DNA of 64,000 bases, taken from assembly GCF_000300255.2 (NCBI RefSeq), contig NC_020913.1, positions 1,300,692 through 1,364,691 of the forward strand, written 5' to 3'. The notes beneath the pieces are model-generated. The model saw only the letters and a list, made by a program, of their open reading frames with translations, was not told the DNA's origin and ran no database searches. Within the stretch, counting starts at the first letter, position 1. Each line of letters begins with the position of its first letter. A program made the position numbers and the translations under genes. Shown here one piece after another: positions 17,385 through 25,792 of the stretch. This DNA comes from Candidatus Methanomethylophilus alvi Mx1201 (GTDB taxonomy: Archaea > Thermoplasmatota > Thermoplasmata > Methanomassiliicoccales > Methanomethylophilaceae).

Positions 17385-17706
17385 ATATTCGGTGATTTCA
17401 GAAGAGAATGTTCGGTGATTTCAGAAGAGAATGTTCGGTGATTTCAGAAGAGAATGTTCGGTGATTTCAGAAGAGAATGTTCGGTGATTTCAGAAGAGAA
17501 TGTTCGGTGATTTCAGAAGAGAATGTTCGGTGATTTCAGAAGAGAATGTTCGGTGATTTCAGAAGAGAATGTTCGGTGATTTCAGAAGAGAATGTTCGGT
17601 GATTTCAGAAGAGAATGTTCGGTGATTTCAGAAGAGAATGTTCGGTGATTTCAGAAGAGAATGTTCGGTGATTTCAGAAGAGAATGTTCGGTGATTTCAG
17701 AAGACG
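17385..17706. repeat. 14-copy 23-bp tandem repeat
   Basis: Head-to-tail copies of a 23-base unit (core TTCGGTGATTTCAGAAG) begin at 17385 and recur exactly every 23 bases to 17706. The first copy has one mismatch (A for G at 17387) and the last ends CG instead of GA; the twelve between are identical as read. There are no spacers, so this is not CRISPR. A 23-base unit cannot keep one reading frame, so it does not encode a repeat protein. It lies between the DUF4143 ATPase start and tRNA-Glu. The remaining sequence 17707-17828 shows nothing recognisable. Confidence 0.97.
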
Positions 17707-17828
17707 GGCATATCGGGACGGATCCGCCGCCTGTTCCAGAACCTACCCAGGACCCATAAGAACGATGTCGAAGACAGTATGGTCCGGAAGCATAGTTGCA
17801 GAATGACCATCGAAGAGAAGTAGAGAAG

Positions 17829-17901
17829 TGCTCCCGACGGGATTTGGACCCGTGTCGAAGCCTCGAGAGGGCTTCATGATTGGCCGCTACACTACAGGAG
17901 C
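17829..17901 (-). tRNA. tRNA-Glu (CTC)
   Basis: A complete cloverleaf on the minus strand. The acceptor is GCTCCTG/CGGGAGC with discriminator A. The anticodon arm is AAGCC-CTCTCGA-GGCTT with anticodon CTC, and the T-arm contains GGTCCAAATCC (TCC in place of the usual TTC). It would decode GAG. No intron and no encoded CCA are seen. It sits 120 bases downstream of the tandem-repeat array. Confidence 0.9.
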
Positions 17902-18006
17902 TTATCTGACCCAATTATGATTTTACATATAAGCATTTCGGATGTCCGATCCAGAAGGAACACCCCTGAAGAGGGATTTTCCCATGCTGGACGGCCTTCT
18001 GCCCAT

Positions 18007-18651
18007 TCATCTCTTCCCGTTCCACTCGTCCATGAACTCATCCAGATAAATCAGCATGCAATCGTGCCTCCTCTGGGCCACGCGCTTGCCTTCGTCCGTG
18101 TTCATCATGCTCCTCAGCTTGAGGAGCTTCTCATAGAAGTGGGCGATGCTGTCGGATCTGCTGCCGTAGTATTCCTCGGCGGACATCTTCTCCTTCGGAC
18201 GGTTGTTCGGATTCCATATGGGCCTCTTGTGGGCCCCGCCGTATGCGAACGTCCTCGCTATCCCGATGGCCCCGATGGCATCCAACCTGTCGGCGTCTTG
18301 GACGATCTTCCCCTCGATGCAGGCGGGGACCACCGAATCCTCCCCCTTGAAGGATATCTGATGGATGATCTCGATTATCCTCTTCGTCTCGGACTGGGTC
18401 GCCCCATGGGTCTTCAGGAATCCCGAGGCCACCGGGAGGTTCTCATCGTCGCCGCCCAGCTTCCGGTCGTCCAGGTCATGCAGCAACGCCGCCATGCCGA
18501 CTATATCGCGGTCGGCCTCCGGCTCCGTATCGCATATGGCCATCGCCATGTTGTACACACGTATGCTATGCCAATAATCGTGTCCTGTACTCTCTCCCTC
18601 ATAGAACTTCTCTATGAACTCCATAGCCGCCTTTTTGGATCCGGGATCCAT
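18007..18651 (-). CDS. HD-domain phosphohydrolase
   Basis: A 214-residue HD-superfamily protein of the YedJ/YpgQ type. Metal ligands are visible as GHDYWHSIRVY (His at about residue 24 and 28), AALLHDLDD (His-Asp pair near 56) and VQDADRLDAIGAIGIAR (Asp near 120). Members bind divalent metals and cleave phosphoester bonds of nucleotides; the physiological substrate of this branch is not known. The C-terminal 60 residues are helical. The gene lies 26 bases downstream of a U-tract terminator-like element that ends the candidate RNA at 18.7-18.9 kb. Confidence 0.85.
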   Translation of the reverse strand: MDPGSKKAAMEFIEKFYEGESTGHDYWHSIRVYNMAMAICDTEPEADRDIVGMAALLHDLDDRKLGGDDENLPVASGFLKTHGATQSETKRIIEIIHQISFKGEDSVVPACIEGKIVQDADRLDAIGAIGIARTFAYGGAHKRPIWNPNNRPKEKMSAEEYYGSRSDSIAHFYEKLLKLRSMMNTDEGKRVAQRRHDCMLIYLDEFMDEWNGKR

Positions 18652-18677
18652 GAAAGAAGATACGACCTGCCAGAGTT

Positions 18678-18862
18678 AAAAAAATCTCCTTCGGAGGACG
18701 CTGTGATTTGTACGGACTTACAAAGTCTGGCACATGTAACGATAGATTAGAGTCCGGGCCTTGGGCCGTCCCGGAGGAACGGAGGTAAAGGAACCTCCGG
18801 GAAAGGGAGAACCGTCTATGGCAGAGGATTCGATGGAGCGCCTTCCGGCCTCCTGCCCGAAG
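18678..18862 (-). ncRNA. Candidate structured RNA with its own promoter and terminator
   Basis: This non-coding GC-rich block fills most of the 338-base gap 18652-18989. On the minus strand an archaeal TATA-like ATATTTAAG lies at 18891-18883. About 25 bases downstream the block contains GGCAG...CTGCC enclosing a hairpin with a CC-GGAA-GG tip (around 18858-18822). Next comes an 8-bp CCCGGAGG...CCTCCGGG helix (around 18806-18775), then GACTT-TGT-AAGTC. It ends in a CTCC-TTC-GGAG-type hairpin followed by seven U residues (18698-18678). No open frame fits. It could be a stand-alone RNA or a long leader of the HD gene; the family is not recognised. The opposite-strand stretch 18890-18989 holds the promoter of the precorrin-2 dehydrogenase gene. 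Confidence 0.4.
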
Positions 18863-18989
18863 TACATAACGCGGAGCCCCTACTTAAATATGTACATAAG
18901 AAAATAATAATTCGTGTTACCAATACGACCATATCGCCATTCCGGGGACCTGTCAAAGATTTATCATAGTATTATGCGATTGACCGCCT

Positions 18990-19679
18990 ATGTCCCCGAG
19001 AATGGTCCCGGTGTTCCTCGAACCCACGAAAGAAAGGAAGGTTGTCGTGTTCGGAGGAGGTATGGTCGCATACCGCAAATGCCGGCAGTTCGAAGGGTTC
19101 CGCATAACGGTGGTCGCGGACAGGACCGTCCCCGGAATGGAAGATGTATGCGACGAGATCGTCCTGGAACATTTCGACCCGTCCGACATATCGCCCTTCC
19201 TGGAGGGTGCGTTCATAGCGGTGGCCGCCACCGACAGCAAGGATCTGAACGCCGCCATAAGGGATTCCGCCCGCTCCAAGGGCGTCCTCGTGAACTCCGC
19301 CCACGGCGGAGGGGACGTCCTGCTCCCGTCCTCCGTGAGGAAGAAGCATTACACGGTGGCGGTCTCCTCGGAAGGTTCCGTACCCGCGTTCCCGCCTTAT
19401 GTCGCGAAGAAGATCGACGGATTCCTGGGGGAGGAGTACGACATGATGCTCTCCCTCCTGACGGATCTCAGGAAGGATCTGAAAGACAGGATAGGGTCCC
19501 AGCCCGAAAGGGCCGAGTTCCTCGCGGAGGTCCTCGGCGACGAGGACATCTGGCACATGCTCAGGGAAGGGGACCGCGAGGGCGCGATGGAAAAGGCCCT
19601 AGACATAGAGGAAGGATATACTCAGCGAGCGGATTCCACGAACCCCTTGGCCCAGTCGTCGCACGACAGCGCATGCTGA
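18990..19679 (+). CDS. Precorrin-2 dehydrogenase (siroheme synthase N-terminal type)
   Basis: A 229-residue NAD-dependent enzyme of the CysG-N/Met8 family that oxidises precorrin-2 to sirohydrochlorin. It has the Rossmann motif VVVFGGGMVAYRKCRQF near residues 18-34, then IAVAATDSKDLNAAI, then the sirohydrochlorin-site segment LLPSSVRKKHYTVAVSSEGSVPAFPPYV. The start at 18990 fits a leaderless transcript with the TATA-like TTTATCATAG about 26 bases upstream; MVPVFLEP at 19002 is an alternative. It converges on and overlaps cfbB by 58 bases. Its product is the substrate of the CfbA chelatases encoded opposite, so it feeds F430, siroheme and possibly cobamide synthesis. Confidence 0.88.
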   Translation: MSPRMVPVFLEPTKERKVVVFGGGMVAYRKCRQFEGFRITVVADRTVPGMEDVCDEIVLEHFDPSDISPFLEGAFIAVAATDSKDLNAAIRDSARSKGVLVNSAHGGGDVLLPSSVRKKHYTVAVSSEGSVPAFPPYVAKKIDGFLGEEYDMMLSLLTDLRKDLKDRIGSQPERAEFLAEVLGDEDIWHMLREGDREGAMEKALDIEEGYTQRADSTNPLAQSSHDSAC

Positions 19680-20956
19680 TGCATGTAGGTCCCCACGGCG
19701 TTGTTCCTGACCAGACCGTCCTTCCCGTCCCTGATACCGAGCCCCCTCCTTATATCGAAGCAGAACTCGGCATCCTCATGTGCCAGTACTTCGGAGTAAT
19801 GGTATTCGTGACCCCTCATGGGTCCCGAGAACAGGGGGTTGTTGCCTTTGGCCTCCGCAAGGACGTAGGTGGGTCCGTGCCTCTTGTCCACGAACTCCGC
19901 CTTGGCGTCGAAGACCCCCGACATACGGTATTCCTTCCCGGACTTGTCCGTCATGGACGAGCACAGGGTCATCAGACCTCCGCATTCCCCGAGTATGGGC
20001 TTCCCCTCGGCGCACATGTTCTCCAACCCGTCCAGGAAATCCCTGTTGGACGATATCCTGTCCGCATAGAGCTCCGGATATCCCCCGCCCAGATAGGCCA
20101 TGTCCGCATCCGGGAGATGTTCCCCGTCCGCCGGCCTGAACGTCCTCACCTCGATGCCGGATGCCTCGAGGCACTCTATGTTCTCGCGGTAGTAGAAGGA
20201 GTATGCGTCGTCCATCGGGACGGCCGCCTTGAGCCCCGACCTCCTCCGGACGTAGGGGGACGAATCCGGCAGGTCCGCGGTGCATTCCTCCGCGATCCCC
20301 ATCAGCATATCCAGGTCCACCGGGTCCGCCAACCTCTCCAAGGGCTCGATCTCCTTCTGTTCGAAGGAGTGCAGGGTCTGAAGACCCAGATGTCTCTGTC
20401 CCAGGGTGTTCTCCCTGTCCTTGGGGATCTTCCCGAGGACCTTCACCCCTTTGCAGTAGGTCTCCATGGCCACATCCAGTTTGTCGGAGTGCTGCCTCCC
20501 GGACACCTTGTTGAGGATGACCCCTGCGATCTTCACCTCGGGGTCGAAGGAACGGAAACCGTTGATGATGGCCGCCGCGCTCCTCGTAAGGGAACCGGCG
20601 TCAACGACAAGCACCACCGGGAACCCCAGCAGTTTGGCCACATAGGCGGTCGATCCGACGTCGCCGTCGCCGGCGAACCCCTCGTACAGCCCCCTGACGC
20701 CCTCCACGACGCAGAGGTCCGCATCCTTGGACGCGTACCCGACCACGTTCCTGATGGTGTCGTCGTCCAGCATGAAGGAGTCGAGGTTCCTGGCAGGCCT
20801 GCCGGTGGCGGCCGTGTGGTACATGGGGTCAATGAAGTCGGGCCCGGCCTTGAAGGCCTGAACCTTGCGCCCCTTGGAAAGGAGGGACAGAAGCCCGGTC
20901 GTCACCGACGTCTTTCCGACCCCGCTGCCGGTACCGGAAACCACGAAGCCTTTCAT
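19622..20956 (-). CDS. cfbB: Ni-sirohydrochlorin a,c-diamide synthase (CfbB)
   Basis: A 444-residue CobB/CbiA-family amidotransferase. The N-terminal dethiobiotin-synthetase-like domain has P-loop GTGSGVGKTSVTTG (residues 8-21) and GPDFIDPMYH. The C-terminal class-I glutaminase domain has the nucleophile in ILGECGGLMTL (around residue 325) and a late catalytic His in GHEYHYSE. It amidates the a and c acetate side chains of Ni-sirohydrochlorin using glutamine and ATP. The paralogous step on cobyrinate uses the same fold, but the cfb neighbours decide the name. It is the last gene of the cluster, 1 base after cfbD. Confidence 0.92.
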   Translation of the reverse strand: MKGFVVSGTGSGVGKTSVTTGLLSLLSKGRKVQAFKAGPDFIDPMYHTAATGRPARNLDSFMLDDDTIRNVVGYASKDADLCVVEGVRGLYEGFAGDGDVGSTAYVAKLLGFPVVLVVDAGSLTRSAAAIINGFRSFDPEVKIAGVILNKVSGRQHSDKLDVAMETYCKGVKVLGKIPKDRENTLGQRHLGLQTLHSFEQKEIEPLERLADPVDLDMLMGIAEECTADLPDSSPYVRRRSGLKAAVPMDDAYSFYYRENIECLEASGIEVRTFRPADGEHLPDADMAYLGGGYPELYADRISSNRDFLDGLENMCAEGKPILGECGGLMTLCSSMTDKSGKEYRMSGVFDAKAEFVDKRHGPTYVLAEAKGNNPLFSGPMRGHEYHYSEVLAHEDAEFCFDIRRGLGIRDGKDGLVRNNAVGTYMHQHALSCDDWAKGFVESAR

Positions 20957-20957
20957 C

Positions 20958-22040
20958 TCACATCTCCCTGACGATCTCTCTGAGGGTATCGGCAGTCTCC
21001 AGATGGACTATGCCGGTGGCACCCATGACCATGTTGTGCGAGGAGACCTCCCCCACCGCGGAGAGGAAGTTCTGGTTGAGATAGTTGGCCAGCTCCCTCG
21101 GCTGGTCGGTTATGAGGATGTCCTCCTTCTTCAGGTCCGGATATGCGTGGCATATACCCAGGAAGATCGTCATGTCGGGGGCGAAGGCGTCCACCTCGGC
21201 CTTCATCCTCTCCCCGACCACGGCGTACTCGTCGAGACCGCCCACGAGACGGTCGATGGAGACGCCGTCCGCATCGAGCTCGGCCATGATGTTGGAACAA
21301 TATCTCCTGATCCTCGGAAGACCTACGGAACCGTCCATGTTGGCCACGAAGAACGTCTTCCCGCCCAGTTTCCTGCGGGCCTCGTCCACGGCCACGAACA
21401 TGTCGGCGAAACGGTATGCGAGCTCCTTCTTGGCCAGCATCACCACCGCGACCTTCTTCCCGGCCTTCAGCGCATCGGCTATCTGCCTGCACACGTGGAG
21501 CTTGGTGGGGCTGACGGCGGGGGACAGGTACGTCCTGGCCGCCATGCCCCTCTGCCTCTCCAGCTCGGTGGCCGCCTTGAGGAGGGCGGTCTGACGGTCG
21601 CATTCCTCCTGGGGGATGACGCCGGCCTTCGCCCCGGCCTTCAGCGCCCTTATGGCGCCGTCGGTGTTGGCCGCCATGCATCCGTGGCAGTCCACGGGGA
21701 AGACGTTGCAGCCTATGTCGGCCCTCCTTATGGCGGCGGCCATGTCGTCGCCTATTATGGTGCTGGCACATGTGCCTACCACGGCGACGGTCTTCGGATT
21801 GAACTTGTTCCTGACCTCCTTGAGGGTCCTGACGAGGGGTTCCGTCCCCCCGAATATGAGGTCGTTGTCCTTCAGCGCGGAGGTCACCACCCTGACGCCT
21901 GCGTTCTCGAGCGGCCTGGAGGCCATGAAGCTGCATCCGGCAGGCCCGTGCAGTACGATGACGTCCACATCCATGTCGCGGACGGTGTACATCGCCGCCA
22001 CGATGGGGTTGGGACGGGGGTGGATGACCGCCGTGTTCAC
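20958..22040 (-). CDS. cfbD: Ni-sirohydrochlorin a,c-diamide reductive cyclase, NifD-like subunit (CfbD)
   Basis: A 360-residue nitrogenase-like protein. Conserved cysteines occur in GPAGCSFM (Cys36), VVGTCASTIIGDD (about Cys93) and VDCHGCMAANTDG (about Cys118), as in the single-subunit CfbD that carries a [4Fe-4S] cluster between protomers. With the NifH-like CfbC it performs the six-electron reduction and ring closure that makes seco-F430. It is shorter than nitrogenase NifD (about 480 residues), as expected for this family. Its ATG overlaps the cfbE stop by 4 bases. Confidence 0.93.
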   Translation of the reverse strand: MNTAVIHPRPNPIVAAMYTVRDMDVDVIVLHGPAGCSFMASRPLENAGVRVVTSALKDNDLIFGGTEPLVRTLKEVRNKFNPKTVAVVGTCASTIIGDDMAAAIRRADIGCNVFPVDCHGCMAANTDGAIRALKAGAKAGVIPQEECDRQTALLKAATELERQRGMAARTYLSPAVSPTKLHVCRQIADALKAGKKVAVVMLAKKELAYRFADMFVAVDEARRKLGGKTFFVANMDGSVGLPRIRRYCSNIMAELDADGVSIDRLVGGLDEYAVVGERMKAEVDAFAPDMTIFLGICHAYPDLKKEDILITDQPRELANYLNQNFLSAVGEVSSHNMVMGATGIVHLETADTLREIVREM

Positions 22041-23248
22041 TGGTAGCCCTCCTTGAACATCCTGATCACCATGGTCTTCCCTTCGGGGACGTCGTCCTCG
22101 GACCCCTTCCCGTCGGTTATGACCATGGGGACGCCGTACTTCGCGGCGACCTCCCCGATGAGGTCCTTGTCCATCTTGTCGCAGACCTTCCTGCTGACCG
22201 GATCTATTATGAGGACCGCATCGTCGAGGGCCCCCATCTCCTTCAGGCAGGAGAGGGTCCTCTCCACGGACATGTGGGACACCCCGGGGTTCCTGTCGCG
22301 CAGGTACCTGACCCCCTTCTCGACGGAGACCTCCCCCCTTCCGGGGACACCTGGGAAGGTACGGAGGCCTTCCAGGACCGTCTCCGCGGGGACGTCCATG
22401 GCATCGCAGACCTCCAGGGCCATGTCCATCGCATCGAGATACTGAAGTGCCAGATAGTCGGACCTCAGCGACACCTCGTGTTTCCCGCGGTAGTCGACGG
22501 AGACCTCGAGGGGCTTCCCGAACTCCGGCCTCCCGACGACCGAGACCCTCTTCCCGTAGGTCCTGAGGGGCTTCCCGTACTTCGCCCAGATGTCCTTCTC
22601 CGCCTCCGGGACGATGTTGACGCCGTCACACAGGACGTCCTTCTTCGCGGATTCCGCCTTCCTGGTGTTCTTGGCTATGCCGTAATCCTCCAGGAGGTTG
22701 GTTATGCAGCCGATGTCCGCCTTCCCGGACCCTCCGAGGGAGACCTCGCAGACCATGACGTCGTACTCCCCTTTGGGGAGTGTGAGGAGCATGGGAGGGG
22801 CTATGGACTTCAGCTCGGTGATGAAATGCTTGCCCTTGGCATAGGGCCCCATACCTCTGGAGGTATGCAGATAGACCTTCCTCCCGGTGAGGGACAGTAT
22901 ATGTGCCAGCACGTAACAGGTGCTGGTCTTTCCCTTGACCCCGGTCACCTCGATCCTGAACCTGCGGTCGCGGATGAGGTCCTTCACGGCCTCCGAGAAG
23001 AAGACCCTCTTCTCGTACGTCGCCTCCCCGATGAAGACGTCGGGACAGTGGCAGGGCATGACCACCAGGTCGAAATGGTCGGCGGGCGCCTCGTCGGCGA
23101 CCTTAGCCCCCATATGGCGGATGTCGTTCAGTATGTCCTTCGGCGTCACCTTGTAGACGTCGACCACGGTGACCTCGTCACCTTTGTCCAAATAAGATCT
23201 AGCGAGGACCTTGCCCCCGTGCACAGTATCGAGAATGAGAACCTTCAT
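22037..23248 (-). CDS. cfbE: Coenzyme F430 synthetase, Mur-ligase type (CfbE)
   Basis: A 403-residue protein of the MurD/MurE-like fold that closes the final keto ring of F430 with ATP. The P-loop is VTGVKGKTSTCYVLAH near residues 100-115, followed by CEVSLGGSGKADIG (Mg/ATP site) and TFPGVPGRGEVS, the Mur-type third motif. The N-terminal 90 residues form the substrate domain. The ATG at 23248 starts 1 base after the upstream chelatase stop; a GTG at 23257 is possible. It lies between the chelatases and cfbD, as in other cfb clusters. Confidence 0.92.
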   Translation of the reverse strand: MKVLILDTVHGGKVLARSYLDKGDEVTVVDVYKVTPKDILNDIRHMGAKVADEAPADHFDLVVMPCHCPDVFIGEATYEKRVFFSEAVKDLIRDRRFRIEVTGVKGKTSTCYVLAHILSLTGRKVYLHTSRGMGPYAKGKHFITELKSIAPPMLLTLPKGEYDVMVCEVSLGGSGKADIGCITNLLEDYGIAKNTRKAESAKKDVLCDGVNIVPEAEKDIWAKYGKPLRTYGKRVSVVGRPEFGKPLEVSVDYRGKHEVSLRSDYLALQYLDAMDMALEVCDAMDVPAETVLEGLRTFPGVPGRGEVSVEKGVRYLRDRNPGVSHMSVERTLSCLKEMGALDDAVLIIDPVSRKVCDKMDKDLIGEVAAKYGVPMVITDGKGSEDDVPEGKTMVIRMFKEGYQ

Positions 23249-23249
23249 T

Positions 23250-24035
23250 TCAGTCACCGTAGAAATCGGCTATCTCCGAATCTATCAGCTCGAGCAGGCG
23301 GGGGTCGTCCTCGACCGGCCTCATGTATCTGACGGAGACCTTCCTTCCGCCCGCATCGATATCCCCGCCGTCGGAGTACGGCGGGATGCCTATCTTCTCC
23401 GCGACCTCCTCGCAGAGATGGACCCCCATGGCTATGAACAGGGGGAGTACCGCTATCTTCTCCACACCTTCCGATACGAGCCCGGACACCGCATCCCCTA
23501 TGGCGGGCTCGTCGAACTCGTTGAAGGCATAGGCCACGTGGGAATACCCTATCTTGCGCAGACGGTCCGCATTCATGGCGATGATCGCCCTGTTGCTGCT
23601 GCTCACGTCGCGGGACCCGTGGCCTATTACGAGGATCCCGTCGTCCTTCCCGCATCCCGACTCCGCTATCCTGTCGCACAGGATGTTGAACAGGACGCGC
23701 GTCATACCGAAGGCCGGGGACATGGAGACCCTGACCTTCCTGCCGTCCACGACGGTCTCGCCGTTGCCGCCGATGGGTACGCCCATCTTCCCGGGGATGA
23801 GCTCGTATGTGAGCCTCCCCTCGGCGATGTAGTAGGGGACGGCGAGGACCTCGTCGACGCCGTCGGCGGCCATCCTGCGCAGTGCGTCCTCTATGGAGGG
23901 CTCGCTCACCCTGAAGTACGCGAGATAGACCCGGTCCCTCCCACGGGCCTCCAGCCTTGCCAGCTGTCTGCCGAGGATCTCCTCCAGGTTGCCCTTGCGC
24001 GTGCCGTAGCCTATCAACAGTACTCCTTTGGTCAT
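23250..24035 (-). CDS. cfbA: Sirohydrochlorin nickel/cobalt chelatase paralogue 1 (two-half CbiX/CfbA)
   Basis: A 261-residue protein made of two CbiX-like halves. The C-terminal half has both metal-binding histidines ([10 protein letters not shown] near residue 134 and IAMGVHLCEE near 200). The N-terminal half has lost them (LLIGYGTRKG and [10 protein letters not shown]). One active site per chain is therefore expected, as in long CbiX proteins. It would insert Ni(II) into sirohydrochlorin as the first F430 step, or Co(II)/Fe(II) for another tetrapyrrole. It is 23 bases downstream of a close paralogue, and which of the two is the true CfbA cannot be told. Confidence 0.88.
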   Translation of the reverse strand: MTKGVLLIGYGTRKGNLEEILGRQLARLEARGRDRVYLAYFRVSEPSIEDALRRMAADGVDEVLAVPYYIAEGRLTYELIPGKMGVPIGGNGETVVDGRKVRVSMSPAFGMTRVLFNILCDRIAESGCGKDDGILVIGHGSRDVSSSNRAIIAMNADRLRKIGYSHVAYAFNEFDEPAIGDAVSGLVSEGVEKIAVLPLFIAMGVHLCEEVAEKIGIPPYSDGGDIDAGGRKVSVRYMRPVEDDPRLLELIDSEIADFYGD

Positions 24036-24058
24036 GTTACCCCGGACACCATATGCAC

Positions 24059-24841
24059 TTACATGCCGTAGAAGTTTTTGGCTCCGGCGACCATCGTCTC
24101 CAGAAGGCGGGCGTCGTCCTCGACGGGCCTGGTGTACCTGACCTCGATCTTCCTCCCGCCTGCGGTTATCTCCCCTCCCTGGGAGTAGGCGGGGATGCCG
24201 ATCTGCTCGGGGACCTCCTCGCCGAGGTGCAGACCCATCGCGACGAACAGAGGTACGGCGATTATCCTGTCCACCCCTGCGGCCGCGAGGGATCCGACGG
24301 CGTCGGCGATGGTGGGCTCGCAGAACTCGTTGAAGGTGTAGGCGACGTTCTTGAACCCCCTCCTCCTGAGGCGGTCCGCGTTCATCTCCATTATGTCCTT
24401 GTTGCTGGAGACGGAATCCCTGGAACCGTGGCCGATGACCATGACCCCGTCGTCGAAGTCCCCTCCGGCGTCGGCGACCCTGTCGCAGACGATGTCGGCC
24501 AGGACCGGGTTGTTCCCGAATGCGGGGGCCATGCGGACCTTCACGTTCTTCCCCTTGACGTCGACGGTCCCTACATTCCCGGAGATGCCGAGCTTTCCGG
24601 GGATGAGCTCGTATGTGAGCCTTCCCTCTGCGATGTAGTAGGGCATCACGAGGACGTCGTCGACTCCGTCGGCGGCCATCTGCTCGAGGGCCTCGGGGAT
24701 GGAGGGGGAGCTCACGCGGAAGTATCCGATGTATACGTTGGCGATGCCCCTCGCCCTCATGCGGGCGGCCTGCCTCTCGAGGATCTCTTCCAAGTTGCCT
24801 TTCCTGGTGCCGTAGCCTGCTATCATAATCCCTTTAGTCAT
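24059..24841 (-). CDS. cfbA: Sirohydrochlorin nickel/cobalt chelatase paralogue 2 (two-half CbiX/CfbA)
   Basis: A 260-residue tandem paralogue of the neighbouring chelatase with the same architecture. The N-half is inactive ([19 protein letters not shown]) and the C-half is active-looking (VIGHGSRDS near residue 135, [10 protein letters not shown] near 202). Start: the ATG at 24841 overlaps the cfbC stop (ATGACTAA); a GTG/ATG further up at 24862 would lie inside cfbC. The halves of the two paralogues align over their full length, so the gene duplicated after the internal fusion. Possible division of labour: one chelatase for Ni (F430), the other for Co or Fe. Confidence 0.88.
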   Translation of the reverse strand: MTKGIMIAGYGTRKGNLEEILERQAARMRARGIANVYIGYFRVSSPSIPEALEQMAADGVDDVLVMPYYIAEGRLTYELIPGKLGISGNVGTVDVKGKNVKVRMAPAFGNNPVLADIVCDRVADAGGDFDDGVMVIGHGSRDSVSSNKDIMEMNADRLRRRGFKNVAYTFNEFCEPTIADAVGSLAAAGVDRIIAVPLFVAMGLHLGEEVPEQIGIPAYSQGGEITAGGRKIEVRYTRPVEDDARLLETMVAGAKNFYGM

Positions 24842-25640
24842 TGCAATCACAACCTGTCGCAAGGCCGCCTAGCCTCATGCCTCCGGAGACATCCTCCGAA
24901 AGCTCCATGAGGGTATGTGCCAGCCTCCTGTATTCCTCTGCCATCTCCGAGTCCGGGGCACCGGATATGACGGTGGTGCCCTTCCCCTCGCACAGCTGGA
25001 CCTCCGGACTCCTTGGGAGCCTGAATACCGTCCTGCTGCCGATCTCCGCCGCCATGGCGTCGACCAGGGAATCCTCGTCCTTCACGTTCCTGGAGTTCTG
25101 GATGAGACCTCCGAAACGGGCGTAGCCGTCGTCCTTGAACCCGTTTACGGCTTCGGCGATGTTGCCGGCCGCGTAGAGAGACATCATCTCCCCCGAGGTC
25201 ACGACGAAGACGTCGCGGGCGTAGCCGTTCCTTATAGGCATGGCGAACCCGCCGCACACGACGTCCCCCAGGACATCGTATATTATCACGTCTGGGTCAT
25301 ACTCGGCGATGGCGTCGAGCCTCTCCATCTCGGCGAAGGCGGCCATGATACCGCGTCCCGCACAGCCCATCCCCGGGCGGGGCCCTCCGCACTCGACGCA
25401 CAGGCACCCGTGCCTGCCCTCGCGTACGAAGTCCTCCAATACGAGTTCCCTGCCGTCCCTCATAAGGTCGAGGACGGTGACCGGCCTGTCGGTGCCGGTG
25501 AGGAGGCGCGTGGAGTCCGCCTTGGGGTCGCATCCGATCTGGATGACCTTCTTCCCGCTCTCGGCGAGGGCATCCGTTATGTTGGAGGATGTCGTCGACT
25601 TCCCTATTCCGCCCTTGCCGTATATGGCGATCCTGCGCAT
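24834..25640 (-). CDS. cfbC: Reductive cyclase iron protein, NifH-like (CfbC)
   Basis: A 268-residue NifH-family ATPase. The P-loop is [14 protein letters not shown] (residues 7-20), with switch [10 protein letters not shown] and cluster ligands in [14 protein letters not shown] (Cys about 93-102 region) and [14 protein letters not shown] (about Cys 130). As a dimer with one [4Fe-4S] cluster it passes electrons to CfbD on ATP hydrolysis. It is first in the cfb operon. The upstream region has a TTTATTACTTG TATA-like box and a short inverted repeat. Nitrogenase is excluded because nifDK are absent and the genes beside it are F430 genes. Confidence 0.93.
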   Translation of the reverse strand: MRRIAIYGKGGIGKSTTSSNITDALAESGKKVIQIGCDPKADSTRLLTGTDRPVTVLDLMRDGRELVLEDFVREGRHGCLCVECGGPRPGMGCAGRGIMAAFAEMERLDAIAEYDPDVIIYDVLGDVVCGGFAMPIRNGYARDVFVVTSGEMMSLYAAGNIAEAVNGFKDDGYARFGGLIQNSRNVKDEDSLVDAMAAEIGSRTVFRLPRSPEVQLCEGKGTTVISGAPDSEMAEEYRRLAHTLMELSEDVSGGMRLGGLATGCDCND

Positions 25641-25671
25641 GCGGTCCCGTAAGACCGGTCAAGTAATAAAA

Positions 25672-25691
25672 GTTACCAATGTTCGTAACAC
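25672..25691. promoter_or_regulatory. Inverted repeat upstream of the cfb operon
   Basis: On the plus strand GTTAC at 25672-25676 and GTAACAC at 25685-25691 form inverted 5-bp arms with an 8-base spacer. The site is 32-51 bases upstream of the cfbC start, next to the TATA-like box. A related GTGTTACCAATA occurs upstream of the precorrin-2 dehydrogenase gene near 18913. It is a candidate operator for a tetrapyrrole or metal regulator. Confidence 0.35.
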
Positions 25692-25792
25692 CAACCATGG
25701 TTTCGTATGACGTGAACGCATACCCGGGATCGGAGGCTCCGCCTACGCCTCCCATGGACATGTGCCAGATTGGATACATCAATCCTGCGGGT

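Noticed and set aside
17385..17706. CRISPR array
   Set aside because: The 23-bp units follow each other without spacers and no cas gene is nearby.
17651..17914. 87-aa minus-strand frame over the repeats and tRNA-Glu
   Set aside because: It covers a tRNA gene and repeat DNA and has no protein-like character.
18700..18890. SRP RNA or RNase P RNA
   Set aside because: A CC-GGAA-GG tip resembles SRP helix 8, but the flanking AGCAGCC-type side and the full length are missing. The RNase P GAGGAAAGTCC core is absent.
24834..25640. Nitrogenase iron protein NifH
   Set aside because: There is no nifDK, and the surrounding genes are all of F430 synthesis, so CfbC is the better call.
25672..25691. NikR operator
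   Set aside because: The arms resemble GTGTTAC/GTAACAC, but the spacing is 8 bases instead of about 13-16 and one arm is incomplete.
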